The position numbers and the translations under genes are program-made. From the NCBI GenBank assembly GCA_001004005.1, contig LCQF01000024.1:1-36032 (forward strand): a DNA stretch of 36,032 nucleotides, read 5' to 3'. The notes below the pieces were generated by a model, which was given only the letters and a program-made list of their open reading frames with translations, searched no databases and was not told where the DNA came from. The first letter of the stretch is position 1. Every line of letters begins with the position of its first letter. Source of the stretch: Parcubacteria group bacterium GW2011_GWA2_49_9. GTDB lineage: Bacteria; Patescibacteriota; Minisyncoccia; Phycocordibacterales; UBA10002. This document shows positions 16,312 through 25,177 of the stretch, piece by piece.

Positions 16312-18228
16312 ATGAATATGAAAAAGTATCATACAAATGTAATAACTGCGGTATGCGCCGTCTTCCTCTTTCTCGGACTTTGGGGAGCTACACCTGTTCT
16401 TGCCGCTGGTCCGGCGGTTGTCAATCTGCTGACGGCCGGTAATTTTAGCATTCTTACAAAGACGGGCATCACAAACACCGGAAGCCACACTACGTCTATA
16501 ACAGGAAACATCGGTTCAAGTCCGATTACCGCCGCGGCGATGGATAATGTTTTTTGTACGGAAATAGCCGGAACCATCTATGGAGTTGACGCCGCCTACA
16601 CGGGAAGTGGTGCGGCATCGTGTTTCAAAGGGAATCCACCGTCAGGCAACAAGACGGTCGTGGACAACGCAGTGCTTGATATGGAAGCAGCGTACACCGA
16701 TGCTGCTGGTAGAGCTGGACCGGACGGACTGAACGTTGGTGCGGGAACATTGAGTGCTGGTACAATCTTTACTCCCGGACTGTATAAATGGACGACGGAC
16801 GTCAGTGTAACGGGAACCACCACTCTCTCTGGAGGAGCGAGTGATATTTGGATTTTTCAAATATCAGGGAATTTAAATCTTTCGTCGGCAGGTAGTATTG
16901 CCACCGGGGTCCACATCGCGCTTACCGGCGGAGCTGTCGCCTCCAATGTTTTCTGGCAGGTCGGCGGGGCAACCGGCGCGACACTCGGGACCTACTCCAC
17001 ATTCAACGGAACCATACTCTCTGCCAAACAAATCATCCTGCAAACCGGAGCGGTGCTGAATGGAAAAGCGCTTGCTCAAACGCAAGCCACGTTGGACGCG
17101 AATACGGTTGCAAGCACGCTTATGTCTATCATCACTCCCACGACGTCACGAAGCACGCAGCGTCCCGGGTCCCTTACGGTCGTCAAAACCCTTATTAACG
17201 ATAACGGCGGTACAAAGACGGTCGCGAATTTTCCACTTTTTATTGACGGTGTAAGCATTTCATCGGGTTCCACGAATGAATTTTCCAACACGGCCACTCA
17301 CATCGTTACCGAGACACCCGATGTGCGCTATGTCGGCGTATTTTCGGGCGATTGTGACGCGAGTGGGCGTGTCAGTGTCAGCGTCAATGACAATAAAATC
17401 TGCATTCTTACCAATAATGATATCGGCACCGCTGCCGCGGTAGTCCCCATACCTCCGCTTATTGATGTTATTAAGGTGCCGAATCCACTCGCGCTTCCGA
17501 ATGGTCCGGGCGAAGTTGCCTATACCTATACACTTCGTAATGTGGGAACGGTTCCCATCGGAAGTATCACGATGACGGGAGATACCTGTGGCCCCATCAC
17601 GCTTGTCTCTGGCGATAACAATGTTGACGGAAGACTGGATGTGTCTGAAGCGTGGATATATCGTTGTACGACCACGCTCTCGGAGACACACACCAATACG
17701 GTCGTTGCGACTGGTTGGGTGAACGGTCTTTCGGCAATTGATACCGCGAGTGCGACCGTCATTGTCGGTGCTTCATCAGTACCTCCTCTCATTCATATCA
17801 CCAAGGTCCCGAACCCGCTTACGCTTACAGGTGGCGGTGGTATGGTTGTCTACACCAAACGGGTTACCAATCCCGGAACAGTTGCCTTGAGCAACGTGAG
17901 CGTGGTTGATGATAGGTGCACACCGGTGACCTACATCTATGGGGATACGAACGGCGACCAAAAACTTGATACCACCGAAACGTGGCTCTACACGTGCCCT
18001 TCACTTCTTACACAGACAACCACGAACACCGCCGTCGCGACTGGTAACGCAAACGGTTTAACCGCGAGAGATTTCGCGGTCGCGACCGTTGTCGTCGCTG
18101 TTGCCCCGTCACTTCCCAATACCGGAATGCAACCTGAAGGTGCTTCGGCAGGAATTACACTGTTTCTTGGTATGGCTCTCATTGTTTTGGTTTCGCTCGC
18201 GCTTGTTCTTAGAAAACGGGTAAGGTAG
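16312..18228 (+). CDS. DUF3494 (ice-binding) family protein with two DUF11-like repeats and LPXTG anchor
   Basis: LLTAGNFSILTKTGITNTG...TGNIGSSPI...; C-terminal LPNTGMQ-TM-RKRVR. Confidence 0.92.
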   Translation: MNMKKYHTNVITAVCAVFLFLGLWGATPVLAAGPAVVNLLTAGNFSILTKTGITNTGSHTTSITGNIGSSPITAAAMDNVFCTEIAGTIYGVDAAYTGSGAASCFKGNPPSGNKTVVDNAVLDMEAAYTDAAGRAGPDGLNVGAGTLSAGTIFTPGLYKWTTDVSVTGTTTLSGGASDIWIFQISGNLNLSSAGSIATGVHIALTGGAVASNVFWQVGGATGATLGTYSTFNGTILSAKQIILQTGAVLNGKALAQTQATLDANTVASTLMSIITPTTSRSTQRPGSLTVVKTLINDNGGTKTVANFPLFIDGVSISSGSTNEFSNTATHIVTETPDVRYVGVFSGDCDASGRVSVSVNDNKICILTNNDIGTAAAVVPIPPLIDVIKVPNPLALPNGPGEVAYTYTLRNVGTVPIGSITMTGDTCGPITLVSGDNNVDGRLDVSEAWIYRCTTTLSETHTNTVVATGWVNGLSAIDTASATVIVGASSVPPLIHITKVPNPLTLTGGGGMVVYTKRVTNPGTVALSNVSVVDDRCTPVTYIYGDTNGDQKLDTTETWLYTCPSLLTQTTTNTAVATGNANGLTARDFAVATVVVAVAPSLPNTGMQPEGASAGITLFLGMALIVLVSLALVLRKRVR

Positions 18229-18272
18229 CGTTCTGTTTCGCACGATACGGCGAGAAACGCGGCAAAACCTCT

Positions 18273-18878
18273 ATGCAAACTAAAATCTGGATGCTCATCA
18301 TCGTCGGGATTATAGGAGTCGCCTTTTTTTCGGTGACGACATTCCTTGCATCCGGAGGTGAGACTCCGGCTCATTTCACTAATGATGCGTTTGCGGAGAC
18401 TGTGGTGAGTACTATCTCTCTCGCGCAGACAACTAGTTCGCTTCCGGTGCGACTCCGCATTCCGGTCATTTCAGTTGATGCCGTGATACTGCCGGTCGGC
18501 ATAACTTCGGAAGGAGCAATGGAGGCACCGAAAGACCCCACGGAAACAGCATGGTTCGCGCTCGGCCCGCGTCCAGGGGAAGAGGGCAGTGCCGTTATCG
18601 CGGGGCATTTCGGTTGGAAGGATGGAGAAGTGGCGGTGTTTGACAAACTTTTCGAAGTTCGGAAAGGAGATGTTCTCTTCGTGGAAGACGAGGGCGGGGT
18701 AGTGTATACGTTTGTCGTTCGTGAACTTCGCTCCTATGAAAAAGACGCGAATGCTTCGGGCATATTCAGTACGGAAGCAGGAAAAACACAGCTTGTCCTT
18801 ATTACCTGCGAAGGCGATTGGAACAAAAATGAGCAATCATACACGAAACGGCTTGTCGTTTTCGCCGATTTGAAATAG
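18273..18878 (+). CDS. Sortase (class E/F-like)
   Basis: RIPVISVDAVILPVG...AGHFGW...LVLITCEGDW...YTKRLVVFA: His, Cys and Arg catalytic motifs. Confidence 0.92.
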   Translation: MQTKIWMLIIVGIIGVAFFSVTTFLASGGETPAHFTNDAFAETVVSTISLAQTTSSLPVRLRIPVISVDAVILPVGITSEGAMEAPKDPTETAWFALGPRPGEEGSAVIAGHFGWKDGEVAVFDKLFEVRKGDVLFVEDEGGVVYTFVVRELRSYEKDANASGIFSTEAGKTQLVLITCEGDWNKNEQSYTKRLVVFADLK

Positions 18879-18936
18879 CATGAGCAGCCTTTCCCTATGA
18901 TGAAAAAAGTCTGAAAGTAGGGTAGAATATTCCCCA

Positions 18937-20349
18937 ATGATAAGCGAAGAGCTAAAAAGGCTCTGTGAGGGCTTTCGCCCACAGGGAGGAGAGGTACAAG
19001 AGGAGACAGGGCCGTATGTGACCGTTGAACAACTCACCGGCCGTTTCGGGGTGCTGTACGAGAAACTTCGCTCACTTGTGGATTACAAGGAGCAACATGT
19101 CATCCGTCAGAGTGCCATTCGGAGAATGCTGAAGCGCCAGCTCTATATAGAGCGAAAGCCGAACTCCGGTTCCGCGCTTCTTAAGGAACTCGTGAGTAGC
19201 GGATATCTCCCGAATAACAAAATTCCCGAAGCAAAAGCGATAGACCTGCAGAACATCATCCGTAAATGGATGGCGTTTGAGCATGAAGGACTTTCCATCG
19301 CCCTCTCGCTTGATTTTGCCTCCATTGAAATAGAGCGTTTTTTGTTTCCTGAACCGCTGAAGGACGCGCTCCTTGATTCATTCGTTCGCTCGGCGCAGAA
19401 GGCCGTCGTCTATCAGGGAAAGGATACGGTTGAGCACTCGCTCATCACCTATGCCGCGTGTCGGAGAAGCCTTTTTTCCGAAGACCGACCGAATCTGCTC
19501 TACGCGCTCGCGACACAGGTAGTGCCCGAGCTCCTTTCGCATAGCCTGACGGACCCCGCGGTTGCAACACTTGCTCCGCGTCTTCTTTCTAACATACAAA
19601 AATCGGAAGCGGTCGCGAAACACGCCCTTGTCTGGAAAGTGTCTTCACGCCTCAAGAACCACGCGCTCTATTACGCGGTACTCCTTGAGATTTTCAATTC
19701 GTACGGGACGGGAGGCGCCGAAATCGTGCTTGATGATGAAGCAAAGCTCAAAGAATACGCGCAATCCATTATTGAGAAAAAGCAGAAACAACAGCGGAAA
19801 TTGCTACGCATCAGCGGACGGCGCGCGGTTATTTATTTATTGCTTACCAAAATTCTTCTCGGAGTTGCTCTGGAATGGCCCTACGAGCAATTCATTCTTC
19901 ACGAGACCAATTATGTCGCGCTCGGTACGAACGCGCTTTTCCATCCCGTCCTCCTCTTGCTTATGGTCACGTTTGTGAAGAAGGAAAACCGAGGCGTTCA
20001 GCGTGTTATAGAAGGAGTTCTCGCGGTCGTGAATGGCAAGGATATGAAGCAAATCTTCATCAAGCCTCCGTCCAGCGCCACCACTTTCTTTTTCGTACTC
20101 TGTTTCTATCTCTTCCTCTTTGTCGCGTCATTCGGCGCCATACTCTGGGGATTGCTCGCTCTCGGTTTCAACGCGGTCAGTATCCTTCTCTATCTTCTCA
20201 AGAGACTGTCCTGTATGTTTTACGAGAAGCTCGTTTATCTTCTCGCGACGGTTCTGGACTTTTTGGTGGAAGTGCCGTTTAAGGCGTTCCTCGGCATTTT
20301 TGATGCCTCGCTTTCGTTCATTAAGGAGCATCGGGTAGATACCTATTAA
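18937..20349 (+). CDS. Hypothetical multi-TM membrane protein
   Basis: 470 aa, soluble N-terminal half and C-terminal hydrophobic helices. Confidence 0.75.
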   Translation: MISEELKRLCEGFRPQGGEVQEETGPYVTVEQLTGRFGVLYEKLRSLVDYKEQHVIRQSAIRRMLKRQLYIERKPNSGSALLKELVSSGYLPNNKIPEAKAIDLQNIIRKWMAFEHEGLSIALSLDFASIEIERFLFPEPLKDALLDSFVRSAQKAVVYQGKDTVEHSLITYAACRRSLFSEDRPNLLYALATQVVPELLSHSLTDPAVATLAPRLLSNIQKSEAVAKHALVWKVSSRLKNHALYYAVLLEIFNSYGTGGAEIVLDDEAKLKEYAQSIIEKKQKQQRKLLRISGRRAVIYLLLTKILLGVALEWPYEQFILHETNYVALGTNALFHPVLLLLMVTFVKKENRGVQRVIEGVLAVVNGKDMKQIFIKPPSSATTFFFVLCFYLFLFVASFGAILWGLLALGFNAVSILLYLLKRLSCMFYEKLVYLLATVLDFLVEVPFKAFLGIFDASLSFIKEHRVDTY

Positions 20350-20412
20350 GAAATTTCTAATTAATCTAATTCACCTAATTTCTAAAAGAGAAAAAGGTGT
20401 TTTTCGAATGGT

Positions 20413-21345
20413 ATGCGGAGATTTCTTGGTAATTTAATTCTTCTCGCCATCGTCGGCGCGGGTATCTATGTGTACCGAGGTCCGATAGTCGCGGGGTGGG
20501 CGAATCTCTACTTGCAGTATTTTCCTTGCACACAGCCGATTACCTATCGTATCGGGGCTTTTGACGAGCGCTTCGGGATTACAAAAGAAAGTTTTCTGAA
20601 GTCAATCGAAAAAGGCGAAGCTTTGTGGGAAACGTCAATCGGCAAAGATTTGTTTACATACGCTTCAGACGGCAAACTTACAATGAATTTGGTATTTGAT
20701 TATCGGCAGGAAGCAACGATAAAGATGCGAGCGCTCGGCCTGTCGGTAAGTGACGACCGGGTTTCGTACGACGCATTAACCGCACGGTACGACATACTCA
20801 AAAAGGAATTTCAAGAAAAAGAGGCATCGTATAAAGCCGTCGTTGCGAGTATACAGGCGAGAAACAATGCCTATAACATGGAGGTTGCGGAGTGGAACAG
20901 GAAAAAAGGAGCACCGCCGGACGTGTATGCCCGTCTGTCCGAGGAGAGCGCCTCATTAAAGCAGTCTGTCGAGGCGATGCGGGCGAGAGAATCCGAACTG
21001 CAAAGACTACAGGATGATATTAACGCGCTCGTCACGGTCATCAATCAGGTTGCAAACAACATAAATGTGACCGCGACGGAGTTTAACAACATCGGAAAAT
21101 CTCAGGGTGAGGAATTTACTGAAGGACTCTATACGCGTGATGCGACAGGGGAGCGAATTGATATCTTCCAGTTTAACGATACTGAGAAATTGACGCGCGT
21201 ACTCGCGCACGAGCTCGGCCACGCGCTCTCGCTTGAACACGTGGAAGACCCCAAAGCGATTATGTACCGGCTCAATCAAGGCACCGCTACCGCACTCACC
21301 CCCGCCGACATTTCCGCGCTCAAAAAGCAGTGCGGAATTAAGTAA
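20413..21345 (+). CDS. Matrixin-like zinc metalloprotease with coiled-coil insert
   Basis: N-terminal TM; VLAHELGHALSLEHVEDPKAIMYRL (HExxHxxxxxH plus Met-turn-like M). Confidence 0.88.
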   Translation: MRRFLGNLILLAIVGAGIYVYRGPIVAGWANLYLQYFPCTQPITYRIGAFDERFGITKESFLKSIEKGEALWETSIGKDLFTYASDGKLTMNLVFDYRQEATIKMRALGLSVSDDRVSYDALTARYDILKKEFQEKEASYKAVVASIQARNNAYNMEVAEWNRKKGAPPDVYARLSEESASLKQSVEAMRARESELQRLQDDINALVTVINQVANNINVTATEFNNIGKSQGEEFTEGLYTRDATGERIDIFQFNDTEKLTRVLAHELGHALSLEHVEDPKAIMYRLNQGTATALTPADISALKKQCGIK

Positions 21346-21423
21346 CGATTTGTCCCCATCCCCCTTACTAAAGGGGGTGCCCGAGTCGGCGAGGGCGGGG
21401 GTTGTGTTTCTTTTCCTCGGTCA

Positions 21424-21451
21424 TTCCTGCGAAGGCGTGAATCCAGGTTTC
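21424..21451. repeat. Intergenic GTCATTCC-CGAA-GAATCCAG-type repeat
   Basis: cattcctgcgaaggcgtgaatccag; sibling at about 32928. Confidence 0.5.
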
Positions 21452-21549
21452 TAGCCAACAAAATTTGCTTTATAAACCTGTCTATGCTAATGTCGGGGTA
21501 CAAATGCCTTCGGGCTCGCCCGCGCAAGCGGGAGAAAAAAGAAAAGCCG

Positions 21550-21936
21550 TCAGAGAAACCCTTTGACGGCTTTTCTTACGTTTGCGAACAGTACTTGGTC
21601 AACAAAACCGATTTTGTTTATGAGTCGCTTGGTATCAATAAGGCGAATCTGGGAAATAATCGCAAACGCGATTTTATCCTCAATCGTTCCAAGCGATACA
21701 TGGTAGGGGTTTTTCTTCTTTGATGTGGTAAGCGGTACCACTAAGCACACCTGACTGCTAAATCCCTTCAAAATTAAGACAGGTCGGTCGCTCTCAATTC
21801 CCGTACCGTCCTGTTCAAAACCGATATTCACGCCAAGCGCACACCACCACACTTCCCGTTCGTGATAGAGCTTGTTTTCGTTGTCGGCGTGAATCCGTTT
21901 CTTGTTGTTATTCCACGCATCAAAATCTTTCTTCAT
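21550..21936 (-). CDS. PemK/MazF-like toxin-family protein
   Basis: LYHEREVWWCALGVNIGFEQDGTGIESDRPVLILKGFSSQVCLVVPLTTSKKKNPYHVSLG...IISQIRLIDTKRL. Confidence 0.8.
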   Translation of the reverse strand: MKKDFDAWNNNKKRIHADNENKLYHEREVWWCALGVNIGFEQDGTGIESDRPVLILKGFSSQVCLVVPLTTSKKKNPYHVSLGTIEDKIAFAIISQIRLIDTKRLINKIGFVDQVLFANVRKAVKGFL

Positions 21937-22156
21937 ACCATGAAATTATAAATACCAATAAGATATAATACAAATCTGCGAATGCCTACGAATGGGAACA
22001 CCCTGCGCTCCTGCGCAGGGTTATTTGGTGCGACCCGCAGGGTTTGACGCCCTGCGGTGTCGCTCTTAATCTTCACACACCTGATACAGATTTTACGAGA
22101 CGAGAAATACGGCCATAAAATGGACACCTGCCACTTCCAGTGGTATCGTAGTAAGT

Positions 22157-22249
22157 GAGGACTTACGCGTTTTTTTCTTAATTCTCCCCATCTCCCCTAA
22201 AAAGGGGAGCACACGCCGTCTGCGGCGAGAGGGGTGTGCGTAAGTCCTA
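22157..22249. mobile_element. MITE-like element, copy 1 (93 bp)
   Basis: GAGGACTTACGC ... GCGTAAGTCCTA inverted ends; flanks taagt/taaat. Confidence 0.7.
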
Positions 22250-22254
22250 TAAAT

Positions 22255-22422
22255 ATGAAAAAGGCATTTTTCTATTCTCTCGGTATAACTTTGCTGATTG
22301 TCCCACAGATAACTTTTGCTGTTTGGTGGAAGCCTTATACGTGGTTTCAGAAACCACTCACCGACGCGCCTGTCTTGGAAGTTGTCGCAACATCTACCCC
22401 ATTGATGCAGGATCACAAATAA
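22255..22422 (+). CDS. Small secreted protein (55 aa)
   Basis: MKKAFFYSLGITLLIVPQITFAVWWKPYTWFQKPLTDAPVLEVV... Confidence 0.5.
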   Translation: MKKAFFYSLGITLLIVPQITFAVWWKPYTWFQKPLTDAPVLEVVATSTPLMQDHK

Positions 22423-22426
22423 TTTG

Positions 22427-23401
22427 ATGAGAGAAAGGCAACGACATACGCTTTGGAGAATACACATAAGACCTAAAGGACCGGATGGCAAAGCCGCCCC
22501 GCGAAAGTCCATAGACCTTTGTTTAGGAAAGGGTGTTATTGGCATTGGCTGGGGATTTCAAGGTGAAAAACCACCCACGTCGGTTAAGGAGTTTTATCGG
22601 CGTGCGAAAAAGAAGTTTTCGGGGAAAGGCTGGAAGGGCGCAGCTAACGCCATTATCAGCCCCGATGGAAAGGGTATGGAGATTGGCGACTTAGTCTGGA
22701 TGAGGAATCTGGAAGGGACTTATTATCTCGGACGAATAACTGGGGGGTGGGAATACAATCATAGCGGAGAATTTGGGGAGCATGACATAGTCAACATGAG
22801 GCCATGTGACCTCCATCGGGTGGATAAGCGCATTCCCGGCGCGATAATTAATCGTTTTGTATCTAGCCAGACGGTTTGCAGAATCCACGACAAGACAGCG
22901 CTCATATTTTCCAAACTCGTCTATAATGACATGACAGAAAGTGACCTCTATGATGATACTGATGTTGATCTATCGAACATATTCAGTCTGTTATCAGCCG
23001 AGGATTTGGAGGATGTTGTGGGGCTTTATTTGCAACATGAGCGCGGCTATATGCTCATCCCAAGTTCAAGAACTAGAAGGAACGACGCTATAAAATATGA
23101 ATATGAGCTTGTGCATAGAAAAACTGGAAAAAGAGCATTTGTTCAGGTTAAGAGCGGCGAGCTGTTGAACCCCATCAACTATAACGACAACGACGGAAAA
23201 TATTATCTCTTTTGTTCGAAGGGGTACATCGGAGAAGAAAGTAGTGTTAAAGTTGAGACGTTGAAGAGAAATGAAGTTGAAGATTTTCTGTATCGGGAGA
23301 AAGACAAGATGCCTTACCATATTAGAATGTGGATTGAATACAGGGTAGGTAAGTCGAACAAAATCCGGAATCGGAAGTTGGAGAAACGGGATGAGATATG
23401 A
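22427..23401 (+). CDS. Putative nuclease (PD-(D/E)XK-like C-terminal region) with N-terminal DNA-modification-reader-like domain
   Basis: N-term VIGIGWGF...GDLVWMRNLEGTYYLGRITGGWEY; C-term YEYELVHRKTGKRAFVQVKSGE. Confidence 0.5.
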   Translation: MRERQRHTLWRIHIRPKGPDGKAAPRKSIDLCLGKGVIGIGWGFQGEKPPTSVKEFYRRAKKKFSGKGWKGAANAIISPDGKGMEIGDLVWMRNLEGTYYLGRITGGWEYNHSGEFGEHDIVNMRPCDLHRVDKRIPGAIINRFVSSQTVCRIHDKTALIFSKLVYNDMTESDLYDDTDVDLSNIFSLLSAEDLEDVVGLYLQHERGYMLIPSSRTRRNDAIKYEYELVHRKTGKRAFVQVKSGELLNPINYNDNDGKYYLFCSKGYIGEESSVKVETLKRNEVEDFLYREKDKMPYHIRMWIEYRVGKSNKIRNRKLEKRDEI

Positions 23402-23649
23402 AAATCGCCTACGACAAAACGGTTGATGCGCTCAACGTAACGCTTCGCGCAGGAAGGGTGGCAAAAATGGTGGAAGTCGCGGCGGAAGTTATGTTGGGAG
23501 GATTTACGCACACCCCTCTCGCCGCAGACGGCGTGTGCTCCCCTTAGTAGGGGAGAATTAAGAAACAGATGCGTAAGTCCTCGTTGGATTTGGATAAACG
23601 GAGGAATGTCGTGCATCTGGAAGTCATCGGAGTGGGACAGAAACTTTGA
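23398..23649 (+). pseudogene. DUF2283-family gene interrupted by MITE-like element copy 2
   Basis: MKIAYDKTVDALNVTLRAGRVAKMVEVAAEVML | element | DLDKRRNVVHLEVIGVGQKL*; precise excision restores a 53-aa ORF. Confidence 0.88.
23498..23582. mobile_element. MITE-like element, copy 2 (85 bp, inverted relative to copy 1)
   Basis: GAGGATTTACGC ... GCGTAAGTCCTC; GTTGG duplicated at 23493-23497 and 23583-23587. Confidence 0.9.
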
Positions 23650-23684
23650 TGGAAAAGCGAAAGGTTTTATGTTAAGATATGCGA

Positions 23685-23885
23685 ATGGCAATAGATTGGA
23701 CCAACATTCTCAAAAAATACAAAGGCCTATGGGTGGCCCTGCTTGACGACCAAAAGACTGTCGTGGGGAGCGGGATGTCTTTAGTGAAGGCTCTTGAACA
23801 GGCGAGGAAGAAGGGATATGAAAATCCCATTATGATGAAAGTACCGACGAAGGTTCTTCCCTACATTGGCGGTTTCTGTGTATGA
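23685..23885 (+). CDS. DUF5678-family protein
   Basis: YKGLWVALLDDQKTVVGSGMSLVKALEQARKKGYENPIMMKVP. Confidence 0.75.
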   Translation: MAIDWTNILKKYKGLWVALLDDQKTVVGSGMSLVKALEQARKKGYENPIMMKVPTKVLPYIGGFCV

Positions 23886-24307
23886 AATTCAAGTATCTTA
23901 AATTTCCTTTACCGGAGCCGTCCCCCATACTTGGTTCCGCTCTTTTCAAGCCGATTATTCCCATTGAGCTGGCGTATGGTGGGCGAGCGGTTCGTTACGG
24001 AGCGCTTATAGATTCCGGTGCTGACTTCTGTATGGTGGACGGCTTGATTGGAGAATATCTTGGTATAGACGTTCGAGCAGGTATACGGGCACAATTCGGT
24101 GGTATTGAAGAGAGCGTAGGGGCAGAGGCATATTTTCATACTGTTACCATGAAAATCGGTGGCACCGAGTCGGAAGTGAATGTCGGTTTCTCGTATGATA
24201 TTGCGAGTCACGGTTTTGCGTTATTGGGGCAAAATGGATTCTTTGACCGCTTTTCAGTAAACTTTGATTTGCTGAAAGACGAGATAGTTCTAACAAAGAA
24301 AGTCTGA
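23882..24307 (+). CDS. Retropepsin-like aspartic protease family protein
   Basis: ALIDSGADFCMVD (D-S-G-A) ... FALLGQNGFFDRFSVNFD; ATGA overlap with upstream gene. Confidence 0.8.
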   Translation: MKFKYLKFPLPEPSPILGSALFKPIIPIELAYGGRAVRYGALIDSGADFCMVDGLIGEYLGIDVRAGIRAQFGGIEESVGAEAYFHTVTMKIGGTESEVNVGFSYDIASHGFALLGQNGFFDRFSVNFDLLKDEIVLTKKV

Positions 24308-24331
24308 CTTTTCCTCCATAACCTTCAACTT

Positions 24332-24502
24332 TAGGACTTACGCAATTTACTACTTTTCTTATTCCCCCTTTCCTAAAGGGGGTGTCCGAGTCATCGAGGA
24401 TGGGGGATTTAAAGCATAAAATCCCTCGGCTTATCAGCCACTCCCTTTAAGAAAAGCTTGCAGTCGTAGACTGGGAGAATTAAGAAGAATGCGTAGGTCC
24501 TA
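24332..24502. mobile_element. MITE-like element, copy 3 (171 bp)
   Basis: TAGGACTTACGC ... GCGTAGGTCCTA ends. Confidence 0.7.
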
Positions 24503-24544
24503 CAAAAAATTGACGACAAGAAGAAAAAATGAGAAAATCGCACT

Positions 24545-24754
24545 ATGAAATCAACAATTCCACAACGTACCTTTACCGCCCAGATATTTAAAGAAGGAAA
24601 ACAGTACGTTTCTTTTAATCCGGAACTGCGTGTGGCATCTTGTGGCAGTACCCCTCCAAAAGCAAAAGAGAATTTGAAGGATGCCATTCGCGGATTTATG
24701 CTGTCCGCGCATAAAAGAGGTACACTCGGAGATATTCTTGAAGAAGCAAAATAG
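24545..24754 (+). CDS. HicB-like antitoxin-family protein
   Basis: QYVSFNPELRVASCGSTPPKAKENLKDAIRGFMLSAHKRGTLGDILEEA. Confidence 0.75.
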   Translation: MKSTIPQRTFTAQIFKEGKQYVSFNPELRVASCGSTPPKAKENLKDAIRGFMLSAHKRGTLGDILEEAK

Positions 24755-24802
24755 GTGGTCACAAATGATTGCCTAAAAGATACAGACTGTTAACATAAAC
24801 AT

Positions 24803-25063
24803 ATGAAAAAGGAAAGTGGAAATAAAATTTCAATGGAGGATTTGGCGGGCATGGTAGCTCATGGTTTTGCAGGTATGGATACTAAATTTGCAGAGGTGGA
24901 TGCCAAAATGGAGAAAGAGTTTGATAAAGTAGAAGGCAACTTTAGGAAAATCCGAAGCGATATACTTGAAATCGGCGACAAATTCGTTCCTCGGCACGAG
25001 TTCGACACGCTACTCATAAGAGTAAGTCGCCTTGAACAGAGAGTGAAGGAAAGAGTTGGATAA
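24803..25063 (+). CDS. Small coiled-coil protein
   Basis: SMEDLAGMVAHGFAGMDTKFAEVDAKMEKEFDKVEGNFRKIRSDIL... Confidence 0.7.
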   Translation: MKKESGNKISMEDLAGMVAHGFAGMDTKFAEVDAKMEKEFDKVEGNFRKIRSDILEIGDKFVPRHEFDTLLIRVSRLEQRVKERVG

Positions 25064-25177
25064 CGAGCAAAGTTTCAAAAGTCTCCGATGAAACCCGCCA
25101 ACCCGGCTGGGTTTGGAGTTTCTAGAAAGACATTTTCAGTACTTATATACCTTTCATAAAGATGCTAGACTTAGAAA

